Of a stretch of DNA of 64,000 nt, positions 1 through 10,354 are shown one piece after another. Each line of letters opens with the position of its first letter. The first letter of the stretch is position 1. The translations under genes were made by a program, and so were the position numbers. This DNA comes from Adiantum capillus-veneris (taxonomy: Eukaryota > Streptophyta > Polypodiopsida > Polypodiales > Pteridaceae): NCBI GenBank assembly GCA_014529385.2, contig CM043962.1:47549098-47613097 (forward strand), written 5' to 3'. Under the pieces are notes generated by a model. The model was not told where the DNA came from and searched no databases. It worked only from the letters and a program-made list of their open reading frames with translations.

Positions 1-316
1 CTTTGATTTTCGTTATTCCTACGGTCAATGCTTGGCTTGTTGCCTTCTTGTATGTGGAATAACTGACTGCATTCACTCTCGCTCCTGTGTCTACCAAAGC
101 ATTGGTGCTATGATTGTTGAGTTGTACTTTGATGCAGAGATCCATTCCATTTAACCAGTCGTCATCTGTTGAAACTACGTCTTTGGGTAATTCTCATTGT
201 CGATCATCTAGTTCCAAAGTGTTGATGGGAATCGGTATCTGTTGATTCTTGAGAGCAGCTTTACGCTTGAGCACCCGAAGTCTAGCTTCCTCCTGGGCTT
301 CCTCAATAACCTGATG
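1..316 (-). other. Retropepsin-like segment downstream of gypsy integrase
   Basis: Reading the minus strand past the integrase gives a lysine/glutamate-rich spacer and then a stretch centred on ALVDTGARVNAV (plus positions about 70-110). This fits the aspartic-protease active-site loop of LTR elements (D-T/S-G-A flanked by hydrophobic residues). Only the first half of a retropepsin fits before the window ends. In ordinary gypsy elements the protease lies between gag and reverse transcriptase. I saw no protease-like stretch there. Alternatives are a neighbouring element fused by recombination, or a chance D-T-G-A. Confidence 0.55.
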
Positions 317-1800
317 TCACTTCATCTTCCTTTGTTTGGTTGCATGCATTCTCTCTAGCAATTCATTGGTTAGTGGCAAATTGTATTTCTTTAAATGACA
401 TCCACTAATCCAATTAGCCATTGGTGCACCATCTATGGTTGACAATTTTACTGCTCCACTTGAAGATACATCTTCAATGATAAATGGTCCATTTTCCTTT
501 TTCTTAAACTTGGGAATGTGTTGCTTAAGGGAATAGACTAGAACTAAGTCCCCTTTCTTGAAAATTTTGGTGATTAAGTGAGAATGAAAAAACTGTTTTT
601 GTTTCCTCTTTTGTGCATAGATATGAGCTACAGCAGTTAGCCTTTGCTCATCTAGCTTTTCCAAATCTTCAAGTCTTTCTGACAATTCATGTCCAGTCCA
701 CTCAAGAGTCTGTGCTACCCTTAATGTCGGCAATACAAATTCTATTGGCAGTATGGCATCAAGACCATAAACAAGGTTAAAGGATGTAGCATTTAAAGCC
801 GTTTTGAATGAAACTCGATAAGCCCATAGAGCAGCATGGAGATTCATTTCCCAGTCTGTCCTTCCTGAACTAACCACTTTGGTTAGTACCGAGCGAAGAA
901 TTTTATTCGTATGCTCATCTTGTCCGCTTGCTTGTGGGTGATAGGGCACTGATTTGTTATGGATAACCATAAACTCATTAAGCAAATACTCTATTACCTC
1001 GTTGAGGAAATGAGTTCCCCGATCACTGACAATCTCTATTGGCAGTCCATACCTTACGAATACATACTCATATAAGAATGCAGCAGTGGTTCTGGCATCA
1101 TTCTTTAGGGTTGCTTTAGCCTCGGCCCCCTTGGTCAAATAGTCTGCTGCTACAATGATATATTGAGCTTGGGTTCTATATGCAGGTGGCTGTATCGGTC
1201 CAACAAAATCTGTACCCCAATTTGCGAAGGCTCTAGTCTCCATCATTGGTCTTAAGGGCATGATGTCTACTCGTGTTGGCATTTCTGCTTGTTGACAAGC
1301 ATCACACCTTCGAACATATTCTTTGGCATCTGCAAAAAGTATTGGCCACCATATGCCTGCCATCAAGATTGCTCTTGCGGTGGTCTCACTAGAAAAGTGA
1401 CCTCCAACTAATCCAGCATGTGCTTGTTCTATAATCGGAATATACTCATTTTTATTTGCACAAAGACGCAAATGTTGATCTTTACCTCTCCGATACAATT
1501 GGTTCCCAATGAGAGCATAGTCTTTTTCTTCCATTTCAATTTCTCTTTGACGGCATTTACTCATATCCTCAGGAAATGTTCGGCTTGATAAGTAAGTAAC
1601 CAAATAGTTACTCCACTTAGGAACAGGTGACATTTGAAATAATGTTACATGAGGAATGGGTGTTTGTTTTTGACATTGAGGGCAATCTTTTACAAAAGAT
1701 CGAACATCTCTTCTCGTAGTCGGCCAAAATACTCCAAGAGATTCGTTGCATAGTTTGGTCTTCCGCAAAGTGAAGTCCTACTATGGTCACATGTGCTTGA
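317..1800 (-). other. Gypsy integrase region
   Basis: The segment encodes a retroviral-type integrase: an N-terminal zinc-binding module ending RCDACQQ, then the core with WGTDFVGPI (first catalytic Asp), VSDRGTHF (second Asp) and the HPQASGQDEHTNK stretch where the catalytic Glu of the DDE triad is expected, then a C-terminal domain with FKKGDLVLVY and GPFIIEDV. Integrase inserts the element cDNA into host DNA. A second zinc-binding-like module (HVTIVGLHF, then DCPQCQK) lies just upstream at about 1660-1800. No chromodomain was recognised at the C-terminus. The segment belongs to the minus-strand gypsy element and is a fossil part. Confidence 0.9.
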
Positions 1801-2040
1801 CTTAGGTACTGATCCATTTCTTCAAGTTTAATGCATAAAAGCAATATCCCGTCTCAATTTCTTTTATATAGCCTCCTAGCTAGTAGTTGATACATAGCTG
1901 CTTGCTCGATTAAATCAACTGTGATAGGAAGTGGTGAATCCACTTGAGCTATTGTCATCAATGACACAATTTTTTCCGACCATCTAGGTCTCATTTCCAC
2001 GGAGAACAAATAGGAATCTGGTAGATCATCATCTACCCCT

Positions 2041-3290
2041 TTAGGTGATTCCCCTGAACAATCCTGGACAATGATCTGCTCGTTGATGTGTAGTGTCTTT
2101 TTTTACAACCACAGTGAAATCAAATTCGAGAAGAATGATGAACCATATCACTATTCTTCTTGTGCTGCATGGCTTGTTGACCAAATATAACAAAGCTTGG
2201 TGGTCCACAAAGAACACAAACTTGTTGGCCAATAGGTAATGTCTATACTTTTTAACGGCATAGATCATTCCTAGTCCTTCTCTTTCAGTGGTGGTGTAAT
2301 TCTTTTCTACCATATTTAGTTTTCGGCTAGCATAAGAAATAGGAAAGTCAATTTTCTCATCTCCTGGTTGGGCTAGTATACAACCAATAGCAAAGTTTGA
2401 AGCATCTACATGTACATGGAATACCTTATCCCAATCGGGTGCTTTCAATATTGGAGTTGAGGTGAGAGCTTGCTTAAGCTTCATGAAGGATTCTTCACAT
2501 GCCTCAGTCCATTCAAACTGCGTAATCAAGCTATACATGGGTTTTGCAATTATAGCATACATGTAGATGAACCATCGATAATATCCACAATGTCCCATGA
2601 AGGCTTGTACCCCTTTAACTGTTGTTGGTCTAGGAAAATCAGCAATGACGTGAATCTTTTCAATATCGGTAGTTATGCCATTTTTAGACACTATGTGTCC
2701 AAGGATTTTTCCTTGTCTTCCCATGAATGTGCACTTTTCAGGGTTTAAGCAAATCCTGTAAAGTCTACATTTCTCGAATACCTTTTTGAGGTGTTCAAAA
2801 TGATTAGCTCGGATTGACGAATGTACACATAAATCATCCATGTATACTTCCAAGAATTTTCGAAGATACTCTTTGAAAGCATGGCTCATCAATCTCTGAA
2901 ATGTGGCTGGAGCATTAGTTAACCCAAACGGCATAACCCGATAGGCAAATATACCCCATTCTGTTGCAAAAGCAGTTTTATGTTGATCTTTTGGGTCAAC
3001 CAAAATTTGATTGTATCCCAAAAATCCATCTAAGAAGCTGTAAGCTTATTTTCTTGCCACTCGTTCTAAAACATGCTCAGTTATCAGAAGAGGAAAGTTG
3101 TCTCTAATGGTAGCTACATTCACTTTTTTTAGATTAACGCACACTTGTAATTTCCCATTCTTCTTAGGTACTACCACGATTGGGAACACCCAATCAGTGT
3201 GCTCAATTTTGTAAATGAATTCGGCTTCCTTTAGTTTTTCAATCTCTTCTTTGATCTTCTTGGCAAATGTTTAGTTATAAGTGTATGGTC
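2041..3290 (-). other. Gypsy reverse transcriptase and RNase H region
   Basis: Reverse transcriptase motifs are seen in order: VVPKKNGKLQVCVNLKK, then GYNQILVDP, AFATEWGIFAYRVMPFGL, ATFQRLM and the catalytic YMDDLCVHS box. RNase H follows, with HVHVDASNFAIGCILAQ and the tether-like FPISYASRKLN. The enzyme copies the element RNA into DNA and removes the RNA strand. The order RT, RNase H, integrase along the minus strand places the element in Ty3/gypsy. The element part is broken. Confidence 0.92.
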
Positions 3291-3489
3291 TATGTCTACT
3301 TGGTTTCGCATCATCTCTCATGGGTATGGTATGTTGGCAGATTTCTGGATCAACCCTTGAGATCCTTGTAAGACCAAGCAAAGATATCCCGGTATTCCTT
3401 TAACAAGATTAGCAAAAGCTTTTCTTCTTCTTCTATTAGGTTATTTGCAATGTAAGCCGGTCTAGGCTCTTCTCCTGGTTCAGTCAAGT

Positions 3490-4265
3490 CTACCCTTTTA
3501 GCATTTTCAGGGCCTTCGTAAGACTCACTTGTTTCCGTAGTTCCCTAACCGATTGTTCGATTATGATTTTCCGATCTTGAAGAGTATACTTTTTGTAATG
3601 GGATGGAACATGCATTACATCCTTACCATCCTCTTCCGTAGTTTCCCATAAGTGTCTTAGCCAATCTTCCTCTACGAATGGAATCCCGTCTAAGGCATCT
3701 TCACTGTCCGGCACTATGAGCTCTGGTTCATTTGTTTCAAGGTGGGGTTCTGCCACCCCATCGGATTTTGCTTTCGTTTCTTCTACCGCAAGCTCTTCCA
3801 GTTTTGCAATACTTTCAAGGTTGGGTTTCTCTTTATCCAGCATTTCCTGCGTGATTCTTACCAAATTTTGATAAGCTTCCAGCTTAGCTGCTTCCATGTC
3901 TGGAGATGGATCAAGGCAACATTGATAGGCTCAAAAATTTTATCAACCTGAATGGATCCTCCAGATTTTGCGGTTGTTTCCTTGAATTCACTGCCATTTT
4001 CTTTTGACTTGTCTTGGGCTATAATTTTTGCTTTCTCTTCGTTTTCAACCCGTTGTTTTTGTTTTCTCGTTTCATATCTTTTGCTTCTACTCCTTTTGAT
4101 TCTTTGAGAAGAAACTTTTGTGTTCTCTGACTCATTAGAGGAATTGTGTTTCTTTTTCTTTGCTTGGGCTCTAGTGATTACCTTGATTGGAACAATCGGT
4201 TTACTCTTTGATGAGCTACTAGGCATCACTTGGACTACGTTGACTACAGTTTTTCCCTTGTTCAA
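3490..4265 (-). other. Gypsy gag-pol linker region, lysine-rich
   Basis: This region lies between the zinc knuckles and the reverse transcriptase. It starts with VIPIKVITRAQAKKKK-type basic sequence rich in Lys, Arg, Glu and Ser, followed by an acidic helical segment (for example KLEELAVEETKAK). No retropepsin motif was found here, although this is where gypsy elements normally carry it. A comparable basic stretch (VVTRAQAQ) follows gag in the plus-strand gypsy at 62026-62379, so the linker is a shared trait of this branch rather than a local accident. Confidence 0.6.
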
Positions 4266-6200
4266 AGGATTCTTAGGACAATCTTCCGAAAAGTGTCCTC
4301 CCTTTTTGCAACATTGTATGCAATAGGCTTCAATTGGTTTGAGGTTTTTGTCAGGCTCTGGACATTCATTCTTCCAATGGTCATCAGCACCACAGTTATG
4401 ACAATTTCATGTTCTTGGCTTCATCATGGGCCTTCCCATGGAAGGTCTGACACCTTGATTAGCTACATAATACATTGGTGCGAGCTCGGATGGAGCATAA
4501 GTCATGGTTTCCTCCATTGGTGGTGGTTGTGGACTATACTAATCTCCCTCTACCATTCTTGTAGATGGACTAGACTCTGCATAGGTTATAACAGACACTA
4601 ATGCTTGTTCATCTATGACTCCTTCTGAGTGCATGTACTTTACAGGCACCGCATTATGTCCTAGATAAGGAAGTTGTTGTCCCAACACAGGCTGAGGTCT
4701 CTCCATGCCCATTGGTGGTCTTTGAACTTGAGCCATATTAGGCTAATATCTGTACATGGGTTGTCCTTGTGGCCTCATGGGCACGTACTGAACATTCCCA
4801 TCATACTTTGGTCTGAAGTAGCACTCGTGGGTCTTGTGGTTGGTCCATTTACCCTCGATTGCACACCATTTTTGTGGCCTAATTGGTTGTCCTTGTGGGG
4901 ATATCCCTTGTCCTGGTCCTCTCATAGGTGCTTTTTGCATATTGTTCATCATGTCATTCATCCTTTTTAGCATACCTTCTATGGCTAAGAATGGTGCCGC
5001 AGCAGCCATTCCCACTTGTGCTGGTTTTGTGGATGTTGTCTTCTCGCTTTGGTTATCCTTAGGGACATCCTCTTCATTAAAGATCTCACAATTGTCTCCT
5101 AGGTCGATAGCATCAGACACACACGCCTCTAGAGTTGTATGCTTTTTACTATAGAGTATAGCATGAAGTTCCTTGTTTAGCAGTCCCTCCAGAAACAATG
5201 ATACAAGTCGCTCCTATGCAAGTATTTCCATCTCTGGGCATCTGGGAATGTATTGTTTCATTCGAGTTGCACAATCCCTAACAGACTCACCATGTTTCTA
5301 TTTAAAGCTGTAGATTTGAGCTACCGTATTATGTTTAATCCCCGTTTTAGAACAAGCAACTACAAATCCTTGAGCTAATGTATGCAAATCCATGGTTGAC
5401 CTTGGTGGAATGTTTTGGAACCATGTCAAAGCTTTTCCTTCTAATGTCATTCCGAACCCCTCGAATTGAGTATGGAAATTGAATATACGATCTACTCTTA
5501 GCACTTGCTTGAAGCTTGTTAAGTGGTCATATGGATCCCCGGATCTAGTGTATTTTTTGATCCATTTTTGAAAATCAGCTGGTATGACACGTCTATTTGG
5601 TTCAACTCCAGGTCTTCTGGGAGTTGTTCTTGTTCCGAGTCCTGCAAACCAGTCTGTCGAAAATAGTGACTCATGTAGCCCTGGGTTGGCCTTAGTGTCA
5701 CCCATTTTTCTACGCGATGAGGTGGTTTCTGGTTTCTTCGCATTACTCTCAGATGATCTTTCATGATGTTCGTCTCTTAGAGTGGTTTCTGGTCCTTGAC
5801 CCAATATCCAATCCCGTATGGAATACCCCTAGTATTTGGTTTGTTCTACCTCCTCAGGGGTCATCATAACAAAATTGTTGCTATAACAATCCCTAAACAA
5901 GTAAGTTGGTAGATCCACAGATTCCTTATCTTTGATTTTGAAGATATAGATGATCTTCATGGCCGTCAATTGTCCTGGTCTAGTATGAGAAGTCCACAAA
6001 AGATCTTTTATGTTTCTATCTTCCCAACAATAGACTCCGATCCTAGGATTATCCGTACTAAGCCGTTTCAAAGGCTTCAAGTCTACTTGATCGTATCCCT
6101 CGAATTCCAAAGTTGGTGGTCCTTCTTTTGCTGACATATCTGGGATTATAGTGTTTACTTCTAAGCCCCATTTGTCTACCACATCAGGATTTTCAACTTG
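4266..6200 (-). other. Gypsy gag region with two zinc knuckles
   Basis: The capsid-like domain is recognised from KWIKKYTRSGDPYDHLTSF and LEGKALTWFQNIP (about 5400-5600), a Retrotrans_gag pattern. Towards pol there are two CCHC-like knuckles, CHNCGADDHWKNEC (about 4365-4410) and CIQCCKKGGHFSEDC (about 4285-4330), which bind the element RNA. A proline/glutamine/methionine-rich linker lies between capsid and knuckles. The nested copia-type element begins at 6201. The gag region is broken. Confidence 0.82.
6196..6200. repeat. Target-site duplication ACTTG (left)
   Basis: Identical to 10131-10135 on the other side of the nested copia-type element. A five-base duplication is usual for LTR integrases. 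Confidence 0.92.
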
Positions 6201-6389
6201 TGTTGGGGTATAGGCGTCTGTGCCTTGCCCAGCCGCCCAGAGTCTGGGCGCCCACTGACTTGTATACCTTATACATAGCATAAGTGTATAGGGGGCTGCT
6301 CACTCTTTGGAGTCTCCCCACCCACATTGTGTGTGTGTCTCCTTCACTCTCTCTCACTCTCCGTCTGTGGTGCTCCCCGATCCCCTTCA
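6201..6389 (+). repeat. 5' LTR of nested copia-type element
   Basis: 189 bp, TG...CA ends. It matches 9942-10130 with five substitutions and no length change by hand alignment. Confidence 0.93.
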
Positions 6390-6391
6390 AT

Positions 6392-6403
6392 TGGTATCAG
6401 AGC
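6392..6403 (+). other. Primer binding site, initiator Met tRNA
   Basis: TGGTATCAGAGC lies two bases after the LTR end and complements the 3' end of plant initiator methionine tRNA, the usual copia primer. Confidence 0.9.
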
Positions 6404-8032
6404 TATGGTGACCGCGGAGAGCACGACGGCTTTGAGAGCTTCGAGGTGATAGCTCGCTCGCTCTCGACGGTAGAGAGATTAAGAAAGCTTGGAAGCTTTG
6501 TGAGAATGCAATGGGAGCTTGTGAGCTCAGTTGAGAGTGATGTATGCTCTTGTGGAAGCTCAGAAAGGAGTGTGGAAGATTGTGTGTAAGTGAAGGTGCT
6601 GCCCTAAAACTGTGTGCGCAGCAGCACAGTTTTCAGATTCGTTTTTCTCCTTGTAGAATGCAGATCTGAGAATTCTATCCTCCTCACCCATCCGTTTCGA
6701 CGTGGTCTACAACTTTGCAGAAGAAACTTTTTACAAATTCCTCACCGTTTTGCTGATATTCAACTCAGACTGACTATATACAGAAATTCCAAATTTTCTG
6801 TTGTCGCATTGTGTGCGAGTTTGATGCACTTTTGGAAGCACGGGAGATGCTTGAAGTTGAGTGCATAAATTCTGAGCTGAAGATGCAATTGCAGCTTGTG
6901 TTAAGCTTGTGGTTTGAGGATTTTTTGGTAGACTTGGGCAACGAAGTACGGAGGCGTTTACACACCACCGAAGCGGTCTCTTGAGAGACGCAGGTTTTTG
7001 GAGCACACAGGTGGAGCTTCTTTCACTGGTTTTCACAGGATACTTTGGCAGTGATTTTGTGCTTGGATTCATGGTCTTTGCGAATGGTTTGCATATGGTT
7101 ATGGCACATGGTTGATGCCCATTATACATGCATTTTGACGAGCACTTTCAAGTGCCGGTGAGCTCTCTTGAGAGCATTGTTTTCGCATTGAATAAGTTTC
7201 CGGATTGCAAATCTTTTGGCGCTTGCTTATGCGCGGTCACTCCGTTGATGTACGTTGAGTGCGGATTGCCATTGTATATGAAAATGTGGAGCCATTTTAG
7301 CATTTCTACTCATTGGCATTGAGTAGTTTTATGGTTTATGGTAGAGATTGTACTTGAGTTTTTGCTCAGTTTTCAGGGGAAATTTTGTCCGATTTTTCCC
7401 AGATTCTCGCCATAGTTTGTGATCGAGTGTTTACTCTCACTTTGACAGGTTTTGTCAGTTTGGCCACACTTTTGTGTTTTTTGTATCCACTCTCGCAAGA
7501 GTGAGGAGTTGTGTATCTTTCTTTGCTTGAGACAGTGGTTTGCTCTCGGGTGGGAGAGTCTTGTGATCTCGAGCATTGTTTGCCATAGTTTTGCAGAGCT
7601 TATGCATGTATGTTGAGCGTAGTTTGATGCGCATTGATTGCTCATTGTATTGAGCTTGCAGGACAATGGTTATTTTGTGTTGACAGCCATTGTGCGTCGA
7701 AACTCTGGCGAAATTTTTCTGGAGTTTTATCCGTATCATTTATGTGATCTAGGTAGAGATTGCGGGTTGCACTCAGCATTTGCGTGCGATGTTCTCTGCA
7801 GGTGGGAGACTTGTGCGTGTGTATGCATAGATACCGCACAGTGTGGGCTTCATGATTAGCTCACAGATTGCAGTGTGATACTAGAGCATGCGAGGCTTGT
7901 ATTGACATTGCAGGAGCTCTATTTTGGAGTGTGTCTCACAGGTTTTACATTGTGTTTCTGGCCATATTGGGAGACAGTTTCCAGGTGTTGTTGGTGAGTT
8001 GTTTTTGCTTTCTAGTTTGCTACATTGTGCTC
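6404..8032 (+). other. Long leader of nested copia-type element
   Basis: About 1.6 kb between the primer site and the likely gag start. Short open frames occur on both strands, but none resembles a known protein and none has a credible domain. The strand is rich in T and G with many TTTG and GAG motifs. It presumably holds packaging and dimerisation signals, which cannot be read from sequence alone. Confidence 0.6.
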
Positions 8033-9862
8033 ATGGCAGAGACAGGTGATCGATCAGATTGTGACCTCTCACAGATGCGCGTGTTTGATGGGTCAGACTT
8101 TGCGGCATGGAGAGAGTGTATGCTTGATGCATTCACACAGCGAGGGTTGCATCGACCATTGAGTGGTGATGTAGGTAGACCTTCAAACATGTCTGACGAT
8201 CAGTGGCAGGAGCTAGAGGAGATGGCACTATCTACACTCTCTTTGCACCTTGCGGAATCTGTATATGCTCTTGTTATGTATGAGACTACTTCGAGAGCAC
8301 TTTGGCGCAGATTACATGATATGTATGATAGATCTGAGTCATCACGGACTCGTGTGAGACATGTACATTCACGAGCACGCCAACAGGTGACATGTTGGTA
8401 TTGTGGTCATTCTGGACACGTTAGACGGCGTTGTTTTTGTCGTATGCGACATCGTAGGAGACATGGCAGTCTCACAGATGTATGTAGTGATGCCATGGAC
8501 TCAGTTGCTTTGACAGTTGAGGCACATGTAGTGTCGGAGTATACTAGTGACGGGGATGTCACTTTTACCTCGAGCTATGCACGAGATGCTATACATGTGG
8601 ATAGTGCACTCCCTTCGCAGTGGTTGCTAGACGCAGATGCTATGTTTCATGTCACGCCGCATCGTGCATGGTTTTGTAGCTATTCTAGCGGGATGCTTGG
8701 CAGTGTACATTTGACCGATGGATCGGTGCATGCGATAGCAGATGCAGGAGATGTGAGACTGTCATTACCGAGTGGTGCATCGTACTTGTTACGACATGTG
8801 CACTATGTACCAGATTTGACAATGAGTTTGATCTCGATTGGTCAGCTTAGAGATTGTGGATGTCAGATTTCGCTACGAGAGCGAGATTTTGTAATGCATT
8901 TGGGTTCGCTAGTGATTGCGAGAGGTGCCAGGAGTGGTACACGTTACCCATTGCATGTGGATCACGTGAGAGATGGTGTTGTCTCTGTGATCATGCAGCC
9001 AGGTAGAGAGCGAGAGAGCAGGCGAGTCTCTTTTGCTCATGGGTTGCAGGGTACTTTGCATGGAGTGCAGAGTAGTGAGCTTGTTGTGCACACAGTTGGG
9101 GCACGACTTGAGCAGTCACACAGAGAGGTGACAGAGTCAGATATGCATGCTTTGCTAGTGACTAAGCAAAGCAGAGAGTCAGTTGTGCGAGATACTTCTA
9201 TGCAGGATAGACAGGTAGAGCGGTCTTGCTCTAGTGAGTCACGACAGGAGGACGTTGTGCAAGAGTCTATGCATACGGAGTTAGAGCATGAGAGCTCTAG
9301 TGAGTCACACCAGATTGAGTGGTCATGTTTGCAGTGGATGATTGCAGAGGAGACTGAGATGTCAGCGATTATGCAGTCATTCCTTTCTATACTCGACAGT
9401 GAGCATTGGGATATAGTTGTGCAGGATATGTCTTCCAGCAGACACCTAGAGCAGCTGGTTTGCTCTGAGGTTGCACGACAGGTTGATGTGTCTTTTGAGG
9501 ACAGTCAGGAGATGCATGTGGCAGACGTGCCTTGTCAGTCAAAGATGCCTATTGCCAGGAATATATATGTTGATGCATGCTCCGTAGAGCTAGCAGGGCC
9601 CGCTAGCATTGCATCGGCATTTGGTGGTCTCATGTATAAGATACTGATCTTGAGACCAGATATTGCAGCTGCATTGGGAGCATTTGCAGTTGGGGTTGTC
9701 AGTCGTTTGTTGACTGATGATGGCATAGTGCACGAGGGAGATATGCAGGTATTGTGTACATACTTGCAGTACGTGTGCGGTACGTCTGGTGGTGTATGGA
9801 CTTACACGGGAGCAGGACAGCCGGATGCACACGATCACAGCCAGCCAGTGGGCATCGGTTGA
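7868..9862 (+). CDS. Gag-protease-like polyprotein of non-autonomous copia-type element
   Basis: An open frame of 664 codons. The natural start is probably the in-frame ATG at 8033 (MAETGDRSDCDLSQMRVFDG), which resembles copia gag starts, giving about 609 residues. From there: a gag domain (AWRECMLDAF, about residues 20-110), a CCHC zinc knuckle CWYCGHSGHVRRRC (about residues 120-135), a protease-like region with FHVTPHRAWF and LRHVHYVPDLTMSLISIGQL (about 200-280), then a Ser/Glu/His/Met-rich stretch without a recognised domain, and a tail resembling the copia pol C-terminal section (GGLMYKILILRPDIAAA). The frame is open throughout. It has no integrase or polymerase domain. Whether it was ever selected as a protein is uncertain. 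Confidence 0.7.
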   Translation: MQCDTRACEACIDIAGALFWSVSHRFYIVFLAILGDSFQVLLVSCFCFLVCYIVLMAETGDRSDCDLSQMRVFDGSDFAAWRECMLDAFTQRGLHRPLSGDVGRPSNMSDDQWQELEEMALSTLSLHLAESVYALVMYETTSRALWRRLHDMYDRSESSRTRVRHVHSRARQQVTCWYCGHSGHVRRRCFCRMRHRRRHGSLTDVCSDAMDSVALTVEAHVVSEYTSDGDVTFTSSYARDAIHVDSALPSQWLLDADAMFHVTPHRAWFCSYSSGMLGSVHLTDGSVHAIADAGDVRLSLPSGASYLLRHVHYVPDLTMSLISIGQLRDCGCQISLRERDFVMHLGSLVIARGARSGTRYPLHVDHVRDGVVSVIMQPGRERESRRVSFAHGLQGTLHGVQSSELVVHTVGARLEQSHREVTESDMHALLVTKQSRESVVRDTSMQDRQVERSCSSESRQEDVVQESMHTELEHESSSESHQIEWSCLQWMIAEETEMSAIMQSFLSILDSEHWDIVVQDMSSSRHLEQLVCSEVARQVDVSFEDSQEMHVADVPCQSKMPIARNIYVDACSVELAGPASIASAFGGLMYKILILRPDIAAALGAFAVGVVSRLLTDDGIVHEGDMQVLCTYLQYVCGTSGGVWTYTGAGQPDAHDHSQPVGIG

Positions 9863-9930
9863 GAGCGGTTTTCTCTCGCCTTTTGTAGTCTTTAGACTAG
9901 GCTCTCTTGCTTAAAGGCACAGTCGCCTTT

Positions 9931-9941
9931 AAGTGGGAGAT
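9931..9941 (+). other. Polypurine tract of nested copia-type element
   Basis: AAGTGGGAGAT immediately precedes the 3' LTR, the expected place for the plus-strand primer. Confidence 0.8.
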
Positions 9942-10130
9942 TGTTGGGGTATAGGCGTCTGTGCCTTGCCCGGCCGCCCAGAGTCTGGGCGTCCACTGAC
10001 TTGTATACCTTATACATAGCATAAGTGTATAAGGGGCTGCTCACTCTTTGGAGTCTCCCCACCCACATCGTGTGTGTGTCTCCTTCTCTCTCTCTCACTC
10101 TCCGTCTGTGGTGCTCCCCGATCCCCTTCA
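9942..10130 (+). repeat. 3' LTR of nested copia-type element
   Basis: 189 bp, paired with 6201-6389 and followed by the duplicated ACTTG at 10131-10135. Confidence 0.93.
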
Positions 10131-10354
10131 ACTTGTACATATTGAGTTTCGTTTCGATCCATGTACATTTTTCCTTGTTTATTTTCCCTAATCTCTTCTT
10201 CGAACCCAATACCATGATCATCAATGCGAATAGCATACTCTTTGTTAAGATCCAAGTAAACCTGGGCTCCATGATGATTAGTCTTGTAAAAAGAGAGGAT
10301 ATGCTTGTAGTGCATTGTCGTTCCGATTTTCGAGTGAATCGAGTAAGAAGACAT
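10131..10354 (-). other. Gypsy gag amino-terminal part beyond the nested insertion
   Basis: The minus strand here starts with ATG at 10354 (MSSYSIHSKIGTTMHYK) and runs into the duplicated target site of the nested element, where the gag resumes on the far side. The likely gag start follows the 2.1-kb leader. The content (YLDLNKEYAIRIDDHGIGF) matches no domain I can name. Confidence 0.7.

Larger units (their letters stand above)
6201..10130 (+). mobile_element. Copia-type non-autonomous LTR element nested in gypsy gag
   Basis: Two 189-bp LTRs (6201-6389 and 9942-10130) start TGTTGGGG and end CCTTCA. The five bases ACTTG occur directly outside both LTRs (6196-6200 and 10131-10135), a clean target-site duplication, and the gypsy gag resumes beyond the right copy. 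The primer site TGGTATCAGAGC follows the left LTR and a purine tract precedes the right one. The only coding part is a gag-protease type reading frame with a short pol-like tail. No integrase or reverse transcriptase domain is recognised, so the element must have been mobilised by others. The LTRs differ at 5 of 189 positions by hand count, so it is relatively young. Confidence 0.93.

Noticed and set aside
6392-6403. tRNA gene
   Set aside because: The tRNA-complementary words at 6392, 29968, 36934, 55361 and 59733 are retroelement primer sites, not tRNA genes.
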